Assembly: GCA_011525745.1 (NCBI GenBank)
Contig: WYBU01000064.1
Location: 1 to 64,000, forward strand
Source of the DNA: Planctomycetaceae bacterium
Lineage (GTDB): Bacteria > Planctomycetota > Phycisphaerae > UBA1845 > UTPLA1
Length of the DNA stretch: 64,000 nt
Reading direction: 5' to 3'
In this document: in pieces, positions 9,940 to 19,700 of the stretch
Layout of the letters: every line of letters begins with the position of its first letter
Position numbering within the stretch: position 1 is the first letter of the stretch
The notes under the pieces: model-generated
The model's database searches: none
What the model was told of the DNA's origin: nothing
The model's input: the letters and a program-made list of their open reading frames with translations, nothing else
Position numbers and translations under genes: made by a program

Positions 9940-11833
9940 TCCATCGACGCAACAGCCGGTGATCGCGCCGCCGTCGCGCCGTATCCGGTTGCGGCTGCCG
10001 CGATTGAAGACCGCGCGAGGCGTGTTTGACGCCCGGCGCGTGGCGTCGACGATCGCGTTCTTCGCGCGCGATTTGCATAAACATCTGGGGCTGCTCATTC
10101 CGGCCGGTCTGGCCATGCTGGCGGCGACCCTGTTGAGCCTGGCTGCGCCGTGGCCCGTACAGGTCGTGCTCGATCACGTCATCCTCGGCCGCCCGGCGCG
10201 CGGCGTGATGAGCGACGTGCTGGCGCGGCTGGGCGATCCGCGCAACGTATTGCTCGCGGCGTGCGCGGCGGTCGTGCTGATCGCCGCGGCGCGCGGGCTG
10301 TTCGAGTATGCGAGCCAAATCCTTCAGGCCGACGCGGCCCATCGCATCGGCAACAAGCTGCGGCACCGAGTCTTCAAACATCTTCAGCAGCTCTCACTGC
10401 GGTTTCACGAACGCAGTCGCACGGGCGATCTGCTGCTGCGCCTGACCGGCGACATCACGCTGGTGCGCGATCTGCTGGTGGCGTCGCTGTTCGACCTGAT
10501 GGCGGCGCTGCTGCTGCTGTCCGGGCTGCTGGCGATGATGTTCCGCCTTTCGCCGGCGCTGGCCGCTGTGGCGCTGGCGACGCTGCCGGCGGTCGTTGCG
10601 GCGTCGTGGCTGACGTCGGTCCGGTTGCGTGCGGCGGTGCGAAAGAAGCGCGAGAAGGAGGGCGATCTGATCAGCGCCGCGGCCGAGGTGCTGGGGGCCA
10701 TCTCGCACGTGCAGGCCTTCACGCGCGAGGACGCCGAGAAAGACCGGGTGTCGCGGCTGGAGCGATCGTCGCTGCGCGCCGAACTGAAGACCGTGCGACT
10801 CGAAAGCAAGCTGGCCCGCACCGTGGAAATCGTGACGGCGCTGGGCACGTGCGGCATTCTGTACCTGGGCGTCGGCGACGTGTTGGCGGGAAAACTGTCA
10901 CCCGGCACGCTGATCGTGTTCATCTCGTACTACACGAGCCTGGTCAAGCCGATTCGACAGCTTGCGAAGACGGCGGGACGCATGGCCAAAGCGTCGAGCT
11001 GCGCCGATCGCGTGCGCGAGGTTCTGGACGAAGTTCCCGAGATTCAGGACGCGCCGGACGCGGTCGTTGCTCCGCCGCTGGCGGGTCACATTCGATTTGA
11101 ACGGCTGCGGTTCGACTACGAGCCGGGCCGCCCGGTGCTGCGCGACATTCACCTCGACATTCCGTCCGGGCAGCGCGTGGCGCTGGTCGGGCCGACGGGC
11201 GCCGGGAAATCGACGCTGATGAAACTGCTGCTGCGGTTTTACGACCCGACGGCGGGTTGCGTGCGAGTGGACGGGCGCGACATCCGCGAATTCACGCTCG
11301 AATCGCTGCGCCGGCAGATCAGCGTGGTGCAGCAGCACACGGTGCTGTTCGGCACGACGCTGGGTGACAACATCGCGATGGGGCGGCTGGGGGCGACGCG
11401 GGCGGACGTGGAGGCGGCGGCGCGCGAGCTGGGCATTGAGGAGTGGATCGCTTCGCTGCCGAACGGTTACGACACGATCGTGGGCGAGCGCGGCGCGACG
11501 CTGTCCGGCGGTCAACGGCAACTCGTGGCGCTGGCGCGGGCGATTCTGCGCGGCGGTCGCATCCTGATTTTCGACGAGCCGACGACCGGCCTGGACGGCC
11601 GGACCGAGCAACAGATACGCCGGGCGCTGCAGCGCGCCATGCGGAATCGAACGACGCTGATCATCTCGCACGGTCTGAGGCCGCTGGCGGACGTCGATCG
11701 CGTAATCGTGCTGACCGAGGGGCGCATCGTTCAGGACGGCTCGCATGACGATCTGCGAGGCGAGGTGGGAGTGTACCGCGAGCTGTTCGAGGTCCCGAGC
11801 GAGCCGGACCTGGTACGGGGGGCGCCGGCATGA
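9926..11833 (+). CDS. ABC exporter, fused membrane and ATPase domains
   Basis: 635 aa from a GTG at 9926 placed 7 bp after AGGAG; this start gives the usual length for a half-transporter. The N-terminal ~330 residues are a six-helix exporter membrane domain (first helix near PAGLAMLAATLLSLAAPWPV). The C-terminal ATPase has Walker A GPTGAGKST, signature LSGGQRQ, Walker B ILIFDEPTTGLDG and switch His in IISHG. It would act as a homodimer in the inner membrane. Given three glycosyltransferases upstream, its cargo may be a lipid-linked sugar or a glycosylated peptide; this is inference. It ends in an ATGA overlap with the next gene. Confidence 0.9.
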   Translation: MNRSDPSTQQPVIAPPSRRIRLRLPRLKTARGVFDARRVASTIAFFARDLHKHLGLLIPAGLAMLAATLLSLAAPWPVQVVLDHVILGRPARGVMSDVLARLGDPRNVLLAACAAVVLIAAARGLFEYASQILQADAAHRIGNKLRHRVFKHLQQLSLRFHERSRTGDLLLRLTGDITLVRDLLVASLFDLMAALLLLSGLLAMMFRLSPALAAVALATLPAVVAASWLTSVRLRAAVRKKREKEGDLISAAAEVLGAISHVQAFTREDAEKDRVSRLERSSLRAELKTVRLESKLARTVEIVTALGTCGILYLGVGDVLAGKLSPGTLIVFISYYTSLVKPIRQLAKTAGRMAKASSCADRVREVLDEVPEIQDAPDAVVAPPLAGHIRFERLRFDYEPGRPVLRDIHLDIPSGQRVALVGPTGAGKSTLMKLLLRFYDPTAGCVRVDGRDIREFTLESLRRQISVVQQHTVLFGTTLGDNIAMGRLGATRADVEAAARELGIEEWIASLPNGYDTIVGERGATLSGGQRQLVALARAILRGGRILIFDEPTTGLDGRTEQQIRRALQRAMRNRTTLIISHGLRPLADVDRVIVLTEGRIVQDGSHDDLRGEVGVYRELFEVPSEPDLVRGAPA

Positions 11834-13221
11834 GCATCGCCCTGACTCCCACGTTGCAGGTTCCACGCGATTCGCGACTGCCGGGACTCACCGACGCGGC
11901 GCAACCCGAGCAGATGCTGGAGTTGTGCCGTGCGCATTTGACGAATGTCCCGAGCGCGCAACGCGACGCGTGGACCGACTGTGCCGTGATGGATGCCGTG
12001 TACCAGCCCGGACGGGCCTGCCGGATTGCCTATGCGCTGAACGCCGACGACGACGAGCGACCGGAAATCGTCTATGCGCGCTGGTCGCGCGAGCGGCGCA
12101 TGCACGCCAGCGCCGTGAGGGTGCGGCTGGAACGCGGATGGGTCGATCTGCACCGTTACCCGCGCGATCGGCGCATGCGGGCGGTTCGCTCGATGCAGCG
12201 CGACGACTGGCTGCGGCACGCCTCGCGACAGTGGTTTTGCGAGTGGCTGGGCGAGGGCGCATTCGCCGACGAAGGCTGGCGCTGCACGCCGATCAAATAC
12301 GTGCCGGAGTCGCGCCTGGTCTGCCGGCTGAAAGGGCGCTGGCAGAACTCGAGCGGCGAGCAATGGGTCCGTGCTTATGTCCGAATGACGCGGCGCGACG
12401 ACGCCGCCCGGCAGCTCGAGCGGCTTCGAACGATCGAAGCCGCCCTGTCGCGAACCGACTGCGGCATCAGCGTGCCGCATGTCCTGGGCGTCGTCGACGA
12501 AAAACATCTGATTGCAACTGAGTTTGTTCGCGGCGTCACGCTGCGGGACGCCGCCGCGAACGAAGGACCCCGTCTGCTTGCACGTGTGTCCGCCGCGCTG
12601 GCCGCGATGGGCCGGGCGATTGGACCTGATTCGATTCATCAATTTCCCTTGAACCAGCCGGCTGTTGCGCCCGCGGCGATGCTGGCCGACCTCCACCAGG
12701 CTTTGCCCGCCTCGCATCACGCCTGTGTGGCCCTCGCCGCGTGGCGAGATTCCCGGCCGGCATTGCCGCGGCGCGCCGGTCTGGTTCACGGTGATTTGCA
12801 TTCGCGTCAAGTCATTCTCAAGGGCGGCCGCACGTGTGTGGTAGACTGGGAGCGCGCGGTGCTCGGCGATCCCACGCAGGACATCGCTAATCTGGCGGCC
12901 GAGTTCGATGCGGCGGCGCTTCTGGCGGCCGCGGCCGCCCAGAGGGGGTGCGCCGCCGCGCTTTCTACTTTTCAGTCGCAGTTGTCTCAATCGCATCCCG
13001 CGGCGCGTGAGCATTGGGCGCCCCTCTGTATGCAGGCGTGGAGAGAAGCGGGCGGACTCTTCGACAGTTCCACGGTGCGCTGGTGGATGGTGCGCGCATT
13101 TGTGCTGCGGGCATGGGGATTGCAAAGACATCTGCGTTGTGGCTGGCCCGACGCGGCCGCGGCACTGCTGGAGCGGGCGGCGCAGACACAGCAAAACGGA
13201 CTGGACTGGCTGAAAGCGTAA
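11830..13221 (+). CDS. phosphotransferase of the aminoglycoside-kinase (APH) fold
   Basis: 463 aa, starting in the ATGA overlap with the exporter. The C-terminal half has a canonical APH catalytic loop, LVHGDLHSRQVIL, and the metal-binding VVDWERAVLGDPTQDIANL. The N-terminal half (about 200 residues) is divergent and Trp/Arg-rich. APH-fold enzymes phosphorylate small hydroxyl compounds (antibiotics, choline, sugars, homoserine). In this cluster a sugar or glycan kinase is more likely than antibiotic resistance, but the substrate cannot be read from sequence. Confidence 0.75.
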   Translation: MSIALTPTLQVPRDSRLPGLTDAAQPEQMLELCRAHLTNVPSAQRDAWTDCAVMDAVYQPGRACRIAYALNADDDERPEIVYARWSRERRMHASAVRVRLERGWVDLHRYPRDRRMRAVRSMQRDDWLRHASRQWFCEWLGEGAFADEGWRCTPIKYVPESRLVCRLKGRWQNSSGEQWVRAYVRMTRRDDAARQLERLRTIEAALSRTDCGISVPHVLGVVDEKHLIATEFVRGVTLRDAAANEGPRLLARVSAALAAMGRAIGPDSIHQFPLNQPAVAPAAMLADLHQALPASHHACVALAAWRDSRPALPRRAGLVHGDLHSRQVILKGGRTCVVDWERAVLGDPTQDIANLAAEFDAAALLAAAAAQRGCAAALSTFQSQLSQSHPAAREHWAPLCMQAWREAGGLFDSSTVRWWMVRAFVLRAWGLQRHLRCGWPDAAAALLERAAQTQQNGLDWLKA

Positions 13222-13224
13222 CGC

Positions 13225-14607
13225 ATGACAATGGCAATGAGCAACGCTGAAACGAGCATGGCAACGCACTGGAAGGTGTCTATTGACGCCACGCAGGCCG
13301 TTGCGATGGCACGCCGCTGCATTGAATTGCCGCAAGGCTGGAAGATTCAGTCCGTTCGCATTGCCCGAGTCTATCCGGCGCGGCCGGTCGGAATCGGAGT
13401 GCAGTGGGAATTGCGGCTTCGTCATAGTGACGGTCGGACGTTGGCGGGACATGTGTACGTCAGCTCGGCCCGCGACGGGCGGCGGCCAGGCCGCAATCGG
13501 CTGCGGGTGGCGCCGCAGGGACCGTTTGCTTTTGGCGGACTGTCTGTATGCCCTGAGAATTCAGACGCGCTACTCCATACGCCGGATTGTGACGATCGAC
13601 TCGATTTACGCCACATGACAAGTCCCGCGGCGCTGCGTCGGCGCATGGAGAATAGTCCGGAGCTGTCGTGGATGGCGAATGGTGGCGTACTGCGGCGGCG
13701 GTGCCTGAGTTATCGACCGCGGCGACGCTGCACATTGGCCGTTTCGTCATCGAGCGATTCAGCGGAGCGATTTGTCGTTGCCAAGGTGTTGCGTAGCGGG
13801 AACCTGGAGCGCGCATTGACGGCGCATCGGCGACTGGAGCCTCAACTGCGAAGGCGCCGGGATCTGCGCATTACTACGCCGGCTGTGGTGGCCATATGGC
13901 CCGACGCACACACGGTGGTATTCGAGGGGCTGCTCCAACGTCCGGCGCCGTCTAGCAGGAGCGATACAACGGCCCAGGCTGCGGGACGCATTCTGGCGGC
14001 GATCCACGCGAGCGAAGGCAGCGGATTGCCGGCCTTTACTTCCGAAGATGAGCTATATGCGACCTGGCGCTGGGTTGAACTGGCGCGGCAACTGGACCGA
14101 CTGCCGCCGGCAGCGATGAAACTGTGGATATGGCTGCAAACCGCACGGGCACGAATGGCCCCGCGTCGCGCATGCGTGATTCATCGGGATTACTACGACG
14201 AGCAGATCGTACAAACATCGAATGGCTGGGCTGTGGTCGATTTGGACACTCTGGCCGTCGGCGACCCGGAGCAGGATATCGGCAACTACATTGGCCATAC
14301 GATCTGGACGGCAACGCTGGCCGGAAAGGGCGCCGGCTCGGCGCAACTGTGGTGTGAGTGCTTTACCGAAGGTTATGCCGACGCCCGGCGTGGCGCCGAT
14401 GCGGTTCCGGACGCCCGGCGGGTGCGGTTCTATCTTGTCAGTTCGCTGCTGCGACTGGGAATCATTCACGGATTGCGGACCGGCGCCGAAGACAGCGCGG
14501 CGCGTCTGCACGAACGGGCGCTGTCGATGCTGGACGCGGCGCCTCGATCCGGGGGAGGCCGGGCGCGCGGGGCCGACGACACAATCGTATTGCGGAGAAA
14601 ACCATGA
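13225..14607 (+). CDS. second APH-fold phosphotransferase
   Basis: 460 aa, 3 bp after the previous stop. The catalytic loop is [13 protein letters not shown] and the metal site [19 protein letters not shown], so the catalytic Asp and DxD-type Asp are kept although the loop has Arg-Asp-Tyr rather than Gly-Asp-Leu-His. The overall plan matches the gene upstream (divergent N-terminal half, kinase C-terminal half), suggesting an old duplication followed by specialisation. The start is uncertain: in-frame ATGs also occur at 13237 and 13258. The stop overlaps the next start as ATGA. Confidence 0.7.
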   Translation: MTMAMSNAETSMATHWKVSIDATQAVAMARRCIELPQGWKIQSVRIARVYPARPVGIGVQWELRLRHSDGRTLAGHVYVSSARDGRRPGRNRLRVAPQGPFAFGGLSVCPENSDALLHTPDCDDRLDLRHMTSPAALRRRMENSPELSWMANGGVLRRRCLSYRPRRRCTLAVSSSSDSAERFVVAKVLRSGNLERALTAHRRLEPQLRRRRDLRITTPAVVAIWPDAHTVVFEGLLQRPAPSSRSDTTAQAAGRILAAIHASEGSGLPAFTSEDELYATWRWVELARQLDRLPPAAMKLWIWLQTARARMAPRRACVIHRDYYDEQIVQTSNGWAVVDLDTLAVGDPEQDIGNYIGHTIWTATLAGKGAGSAQLWCECFTEGYADARRGADAVPDARRVRFYLVSSLLRLGIIHGLRTGAEDSAARLHERALSMLDAAPRSGGGRARGADDTIVLRRKP

Positions 14608-15299
14608 AAACTGTGATGCACGGAATCGTTCGGCGTCGAACGAGCGGCTTCACTTTGATCGAATTGCTGATCGTTGTTGCCATTATTGCCGTACTGGTCG
14701 CCGTGCTGGCGCCGGCAATGAGCGGCGCACGGCGCGCGGCGCGGCGGACCTCTTGCGCCAACATGCTGCGCGAGATCGGCCGATGCGCCTTCTTCTACCT
14801 CGAGTCGGAAAAGGCGTTTCCGCTGCTGAACAATCAGCCGCAGGACGGCCACTGGCAATACAACTATCTCATCTGGGATGGCCGGGACTTCGATCACAAC
14901 TTCGGCCCGTTTGTCGAAAAGAACCTGGTGCCGGACATCCGCGTGCTGTATTGCCCGGTGCAGGAATCGCCGTATCACGGTCTCAATACCTTCGTCAACC
15001 CGTGGCCGGTGCAGGACCTGCTGGACACGCGCGCCGGCTACGGACGGCGTCCGGAAGTGACCGGCATCGACGTGACGCGTTTGCCGGCCCGGACGGCACT
15101 GTACGCCGATTTGTTTCATACGACGCAGTACATTTCCGATGCGCACAAGACCGGCGTCAACGTCGGTTTCACAGACGGGCATGTGCGGTACGTCGACAAC
15201 GTGCCGCTTGTGCTCGACAACGACATGACGCTGCCGACGTCTCTGCTGGACAATCCGACGATGCAGACCATCTGGCAGCAACTGGATGGTCAAGAATGA
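14604..15299 (+). CDS. type IV pilin-like / pseudopilin-like protein
   Basis: 231 aa from the ATG at 14604, overlapping the kinase stop; GGAG lies 6 bp upstream. The prepilin signal is [20 protein letters not shown]: short basic leader, cleavage Gly-Phe, and Glu at mature position 5. The C-terminal domain ends with [12 protein letters not shown], a motif typical of planctomycete and verrucomicrobial DUF1559/pseudopilin-like proteins. It is predicted to be processed by a prepilin peptidase and anchored in the inner membrane. Its tight coupling to glycan genes is unusual; it may be a pseudopilin that is itself modified, or a structural partner of the export step. Confidence 0.8.
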   Translation: MKTVMHGIVRRRTSGFTLIELLIVVAIIAVLVAVLAPAMSGARRAARRTSCANMLREIGRCAFFYLESEKAFPLLNNQPQDGHWQYNYLIWDGRDFDHNFGPFVEKNLVPDIRVLYCPVQESPYHGLNTFVNPWPVQDLLDTRAGYGRRPEVTGIDVTRLPARTALYADLFHTTQYISDAHKTGVNVGFTDGHVRYVDNVPLVLDNDMTLPTSLLDNPTMQTIWQQLDGQE

Positions 15300-15626
15300 C
15301 AATGTGTGTGAAAGACATGAGTCGAACCGCGACCGTCTGGGGGCGCCGAGTCTGGCGCGCGGGTGGCAGGGTCAAGCCCTCGCGTAAGGTAAGCCCCTGT
15401 GCTTTGGGTAGTATGGGCGTCCCGCCCGGCGCCCTCCCTTTCGCGAGGGGTTGGCCATATTGAGCGGCAGGCTTTACGGGGAACCTGTTCGCAGTCGCGT
15501 TGCTGGCGAGCGTCCTCGGGCGACGGATCGCGGCGCCGAAACCGAGCCGCGGACGTGCACGAGCGGCCGACGGACCAGCGTGAGTATCGCAACAGGCTTG
15601 CACAGAGTGCAGACACGGGTGCCATT
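15300..15626. repeat. intergenic region with dispersed repeats
   Basis: 327 bp. It holds a decayed copy of GAACCGCGACCGT (family R3, 15325) and an inverted pair of family R4, GTCAAGCCCTCGCG (15371) and CGCGAGGGGTTGGCCAT (15444). No gene is recognised. The nuclease-like protein downstream should have its promoter in the right-hand part. Confidence 0.6.
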
Positions 15627-16286
15627 ATGAAAGTGGATTCACGGTCGTTCAAAAAAAAGTGCGTTGTCGTGGCCGCGGCGCTGGGCGCAGTATTGACGGC
15701 AAGCAGTGTTCTGATTGGCACGGACGCGGCGAATGAGGACCAACGCCGCGCCCCCGGCGGGGAAGTGCGGCGCGTCAGCGGCGACCGCATCAAGCTGAAG
15801 GACGGCAGAGACATCGAGTTCGCCGCCATTCGATTGCCCTTCGAGCATGAGCCATACGCGGACAAAGCGCGTCACACGCTGGAGAAATGGGTGAACGACG
15901 AAGGTGTCCGGCTGGCCTTCGACGATGAATGGGGCATTAACGATGATCGACTGCTTGCCTATGTGTACGCCAATGACACGTTCATCAACGAACGCCTGGT
16001 GCGCGCCGGGCTGGCGTTTGTCAAGTTGCGGGCGGGCAACCGCAAATATGAGGCGGTGTTGCTGAAGGCTCAGGCGGAGGCGCGCGAGGAGCGCAACGGC
16101 ATGTGGACGCTGCTGAAGGCGACCAGCGGCGTGCCGTTCGTCGGTGACGAGGAACGCGCGACGTTCCACCGGCCGGAGTGCGCAAAACGGCCCGGGGAGA
16201 GCAAGGCGGAGATACAACTGAAGGGTTCGGCGGAGGCGCTCGAGCGCGGCATGGCGCCGTGCGGCAAGTGCCGGCCGATGGATTAG
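15627..16286 (+). CDS. secreted SNase-like protein with likely dead active site
   Basis: 219 aa from the ATG at 15627. A signal peptide or N-terminal anchor covers about 10-35. Residues about 50-165 match the staphylococcal nuclease (OB) fold: VSGDRIKLKDGRDIEF and LLAYVYANDTFINERLVRAG. Aligning by eye to Staphylococcus nuclease, the positions of catalytic Arg35, Asp40 and Glu43 are Glu, Arg and Phe here, and only the Arg87 equivalent is kept, so nuclease activity is doubtful. The C terminus has TFHRPECAKRPG...APCGKCRP, a His/Cys pattern seen after many SNase-like and Ada-like domains that may bind a metal. A longer upstream frame exists but crosses repeats. Confidence 0.75.
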   Translation: MKVDSRSFKKKCVVVAAALGAVLTASSVLIGTDAANEDQRRAPGGEVRRVSGDRIKLKDGRDIEFAAIRLPFEHEPYADKARHTLEKWVNDEGVRLAFDDEWGINDDRLLAYVYANDTFINERLVRAGLAFVKLRAGNRKYEAVLLKAQAEAREERNGMWTLLKATSGVPFVGDEERATFHRPECAKRPGESKAEIQLKGSAEALERGMAPCGKCRPMD

Positions 16287-16361
16287 AAACGCCGCGGCGA
16301 TTACGGCAGCGCCGCGCGCGTCCACTGCACGCCGTAAGTAACAGATACAAGGATACAGTGT

Positions 16362-16763
16362 ATGAGTCGATGGCTGCGACGAATGGGAGGGCTGGCGCTG
16401 GGAGTGTGCGCCGCGTGTGTTCTGGGTGCTTGTCAGTCCGGAGAGCTGGAGCAGTTGCTGTCCGAACTGGGCGTTACGGTCAACATCGACGTGACGCGCG
16501 GCGGTGACGACAACGCCAATGTCAACGGCAATGACAATGACCTGCCCGCCGACAACAACAACGACAACGTAAACGGCAATGACAACATCGACGATGCAGC
16601 GGATGACAATGGCAACGACAACGTGGCCGACGACGCCATGGACAATCTCGATGATGACAATGCCAATGACAACGTCGATGACGATAACGCCAACGACAAT
16701 GTCGATGACGACAACGCCAATGACAATGACGACGGCGACGACAACGGGAACGACAATACATGA
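16362..16763 (+). CDS. Asp/Asn-rich lipoprotein
   Basis: 133 aa. The N terminus is a lipoprotein signal with lipobox LGAC at residue 24. From about residue 49 the protein is almost only Asp, Asn, Val, Ala and Gly in repeats of DDDNANDNV type (24-bp DNA period), which is very acidic and probably disordered, possibly binding calcium. It is not recognisable beyond that. It overlaps the next gene as ATGA, so it may be made together with the GT-C protein. Confidence 0.7.
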   Translation: MSRWLRRMGGLALGVCAACVLGACQSGELEQLLSELGVTVNIDVTRGGDDNANVNGNDNDLPADNNNDNVNGNDNIDDAADDNGNDNVADDAMDNLDDDNANDNVDDDNANDNVDDDNANDNDDGDDNGNDNT

Positions 16764-19700
16764 CGGGGGCAGCCGCCGGGAAGTGTTTCGCCGCCGCAGC
16801 CGCACACGTCGAGCCGGTACGCGTGCCTGACGTGCTCGATGTGTGCGACGCCGCGGCGCGACTGCGCGCCCGAACAGCCGGGGCCTATCTGGCCGCGTGG
16901 TGCTTCGGCGCTGCGTCAATGGCGTTTGTGCAGAACGACTCGGTCTGGCCGGCGGGCAACGATTCGCTTTACCACGTCCGCATGGCGGCCATGCTGCCGG
17001 AATCGGGATTCGTGCAGTCATTCCCCTGGCTGCATTGGACGATCTTCCGCGACGCATTCGTCAGCCATCACCACGGTTTTCACGTCGCGCTGGCGCCGTT
17101 CGCGTGGCTGGGGCAGCGCCTGGCCGGCGAAGCGGCCATCGGCGGAAAGCTGTTTGTCATCGCGGCCATGGGAGCTACGGCGGCGCTGTTGCTGACGGCG
17201 CTGCGCACGCTGGGCGTTAGACATCAATGGATGTGGATCGGCCTGCTGGTGGTGCTGCCGTGGCAATTCTGGATGCGAATGGCCTATGTACGTGCGCCCG
17301 CTCTTGCGCTGCCGCTCCTGCTTCTGGCCGTGTGCATGTCGCTGCGACGCCGCTACCTCGGACTCGGCATCACGGCGTTCGTCCTGACTCAAGTCTATTT
17401 GGGCAGCGTCATCCTCCCTTTGCTGGCTCTGGCAGCGCTGGTTGCGGGCGTCGTGGTCGATCGCTCGGCCCGGCATGGACTGCGATGCGGAGCGGCCATT
17501 GTGGCAGGGATGGTCTGCGGACTCGTTGTCCATCCCTACTTTCCCGGCAATCTGTTGTTTCTTTACACACAGCTATTTCAAACGGGGCTTGGCGCGCCGA
17601 GCGAAGCCGGCAGCGAATGGCGGCCATTCGACGCGTGGATCCTGCTGAAGATGTCCGCGCCCGTCGCGATTGTCTGGTGCGGTTGTCTGATCGCTCGCCT
17701 GCGCTCGGCCCGGCAGTTGACCGCCGACGAATTGTCACTGTTTGTGTTCCAACTGGCGCTGCTCGTCCTGACGCTCAAGGCGCGGCGCTTTATCGAGTAC
17801 TGGCCGGTCTTCCTCTTGCTCAGTGCGGCGTCGCTGGCCCGCGGAGCGGACTGGACGCTCCGCGGCGCCGGCGGCCGCACCATGGCAAAATGGGGATTGG
17901 GGACGGCCATCGTTGTACTCGGATTCTCGACACTGACCATTGCGCGATCCAAGTCCCTGCCGCCGCGAAATGCCGCGACCGCCCTCGCCGCCGCGCGGTG
18001 GCTGGCACGGAACTCCCCGGCCGGATCGCTCGTGCTGACCGATGACTGGGACGTTTTTCCCGCTTGCTTCTACGCCAATCGCCACAACAGGTACGCCGTC
18101 GGCCTCGATCCGGTGTTTACGCAAGTGAGGTATCCGGAGTTGTGGCAGCGGTACCGGCTCATCACGCGCGGCCGGCTGGCTGCGAGGCGTCCCACATTGC
18201 ACGTGGCCGCGCGATCCGATGCGGTTGACTACGCCGACGTGGCCACGCATTTCGGAGCGCAATACGTCCTTGTGATGGGCGATCATCCGGCGCTGTATCG
18301 TGCATTGTGCCGGCGCAGCGATTCTTTCCGGCGCGTTTACCCGCCGCTGGAGGGGGATCAGAACCAACCAGCCGCCGCCGTATTCGAAGTCAAATCCCCG
18401 CCCGAACGAATCGAAAGCAGGGCGTCACGTGGCCACGGGCAGCGTGACACGAAAGGTCGTGCCGGTCAGACCATCCGTCACCAACTCGATCCTGCCGCCC
18501 AGCGATTCGGCCACGCGTCTCGCCCACGCCAGCCCGATGCCGGTTCCCTCGGGGCGTGTAGTGTAAAACAACTCGAAGATGCGGCCGACGTGTTCGGGCG
18601 GAATGCCCGGTCCCGCGTCGTGCACATCGACAACGATCCGTTCCGCCTCGCGCCGCGCAACCACGCACACCGCCGCGCCGGATGGCGAGTGCTCCATTGC
18701 GTTCGACAGCAACTCGATCCACAGCGTCGCCATCTCGTCGGTGTCGGCGCAGACCGGCAAGGCGCCGTCGCAGCCCTCGACCGCCACGCCGACACCGCGG
18801 CGATCGAACTCGGATTGCAGCTCGGCAATCGCCGTCCGAATGACCGGCCCGACGTCGAGCCGCATCCGCGGACGTTCGCTGGCACGGGCGAAGTTCAGCA
18901 GGCGCGTCACGCGGCTGCTCAGCCGCCGGCACTCGCTCAGAATATCCTGCGCCCGTCGCCGCGAATCGTCGTCCATCCGTCCCAGGTCGACGATCAACTC
19001 GGCCGAGCTGTGGATGCTCGCCAGCGGGTTGCGGATGCCGTGCGCTACGCCGGTGCACAATTCGCCGATCGCGGCCAGTCGCTCGCGGCGCTCCTGCGCG
19101 GCGCGCTGCCGTTCCTTCCGCAGCGTCTGATCGGTCCGCTGCAATTGGCGCGTGTACCACAACATGCCGATCAGCGCGGCGAGCAGCGCCGCGACCAATA
19201 CTGTTTCCCCGCGCGTCTGCCGCGCCAGCATGTCGTCATACGATTGCAGCAGATCGGCCTCCTCGGCCAGCACGTCTTCCTGCATGTCGGCGATCAGCCG
19301 CAATGCCCGCTGTTGCCGCTGGTCAAACGAAATCAGGCGGGCGGCGCGCTCCGCGGGCGGCTGACTCAGCACGTCGTCGGCCTCGGCGGTCAGTTGCGCC
19401 AGTTCGCTCCAGAGTGTTACAGCATCGTCTCCGCGCATCGCGCGGCGGTCCTTCAGCGCGGCCAGATCGGCGCGGGCGCGATCCAACGCGCGGCGCGATT
19501 CGGCAACGGCGCCCGCCTCCAGCGCGCGAACCAGTGGTCCGGCCAGCTCGCGCACGGAACGGGCCAGCGACGTCAGGTCGCGTTGCCGTGCATCGAGAAT
19601 GGCCACCTGCCGCAGCAGCGAGCGGAACTGGGACAGCGTCTGATGATGCAGCCACAGGACCGCCGCGATGATCGCGACGTTGAAGCCCGCCAGCACGACG

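Noticed and set aside
11830-14607. Aminoglycoside resistance genes
   Set aside because: APH fold only; placement in a glycan cluster and divergent N-terminal halves make antibiotic kinases unlikely.
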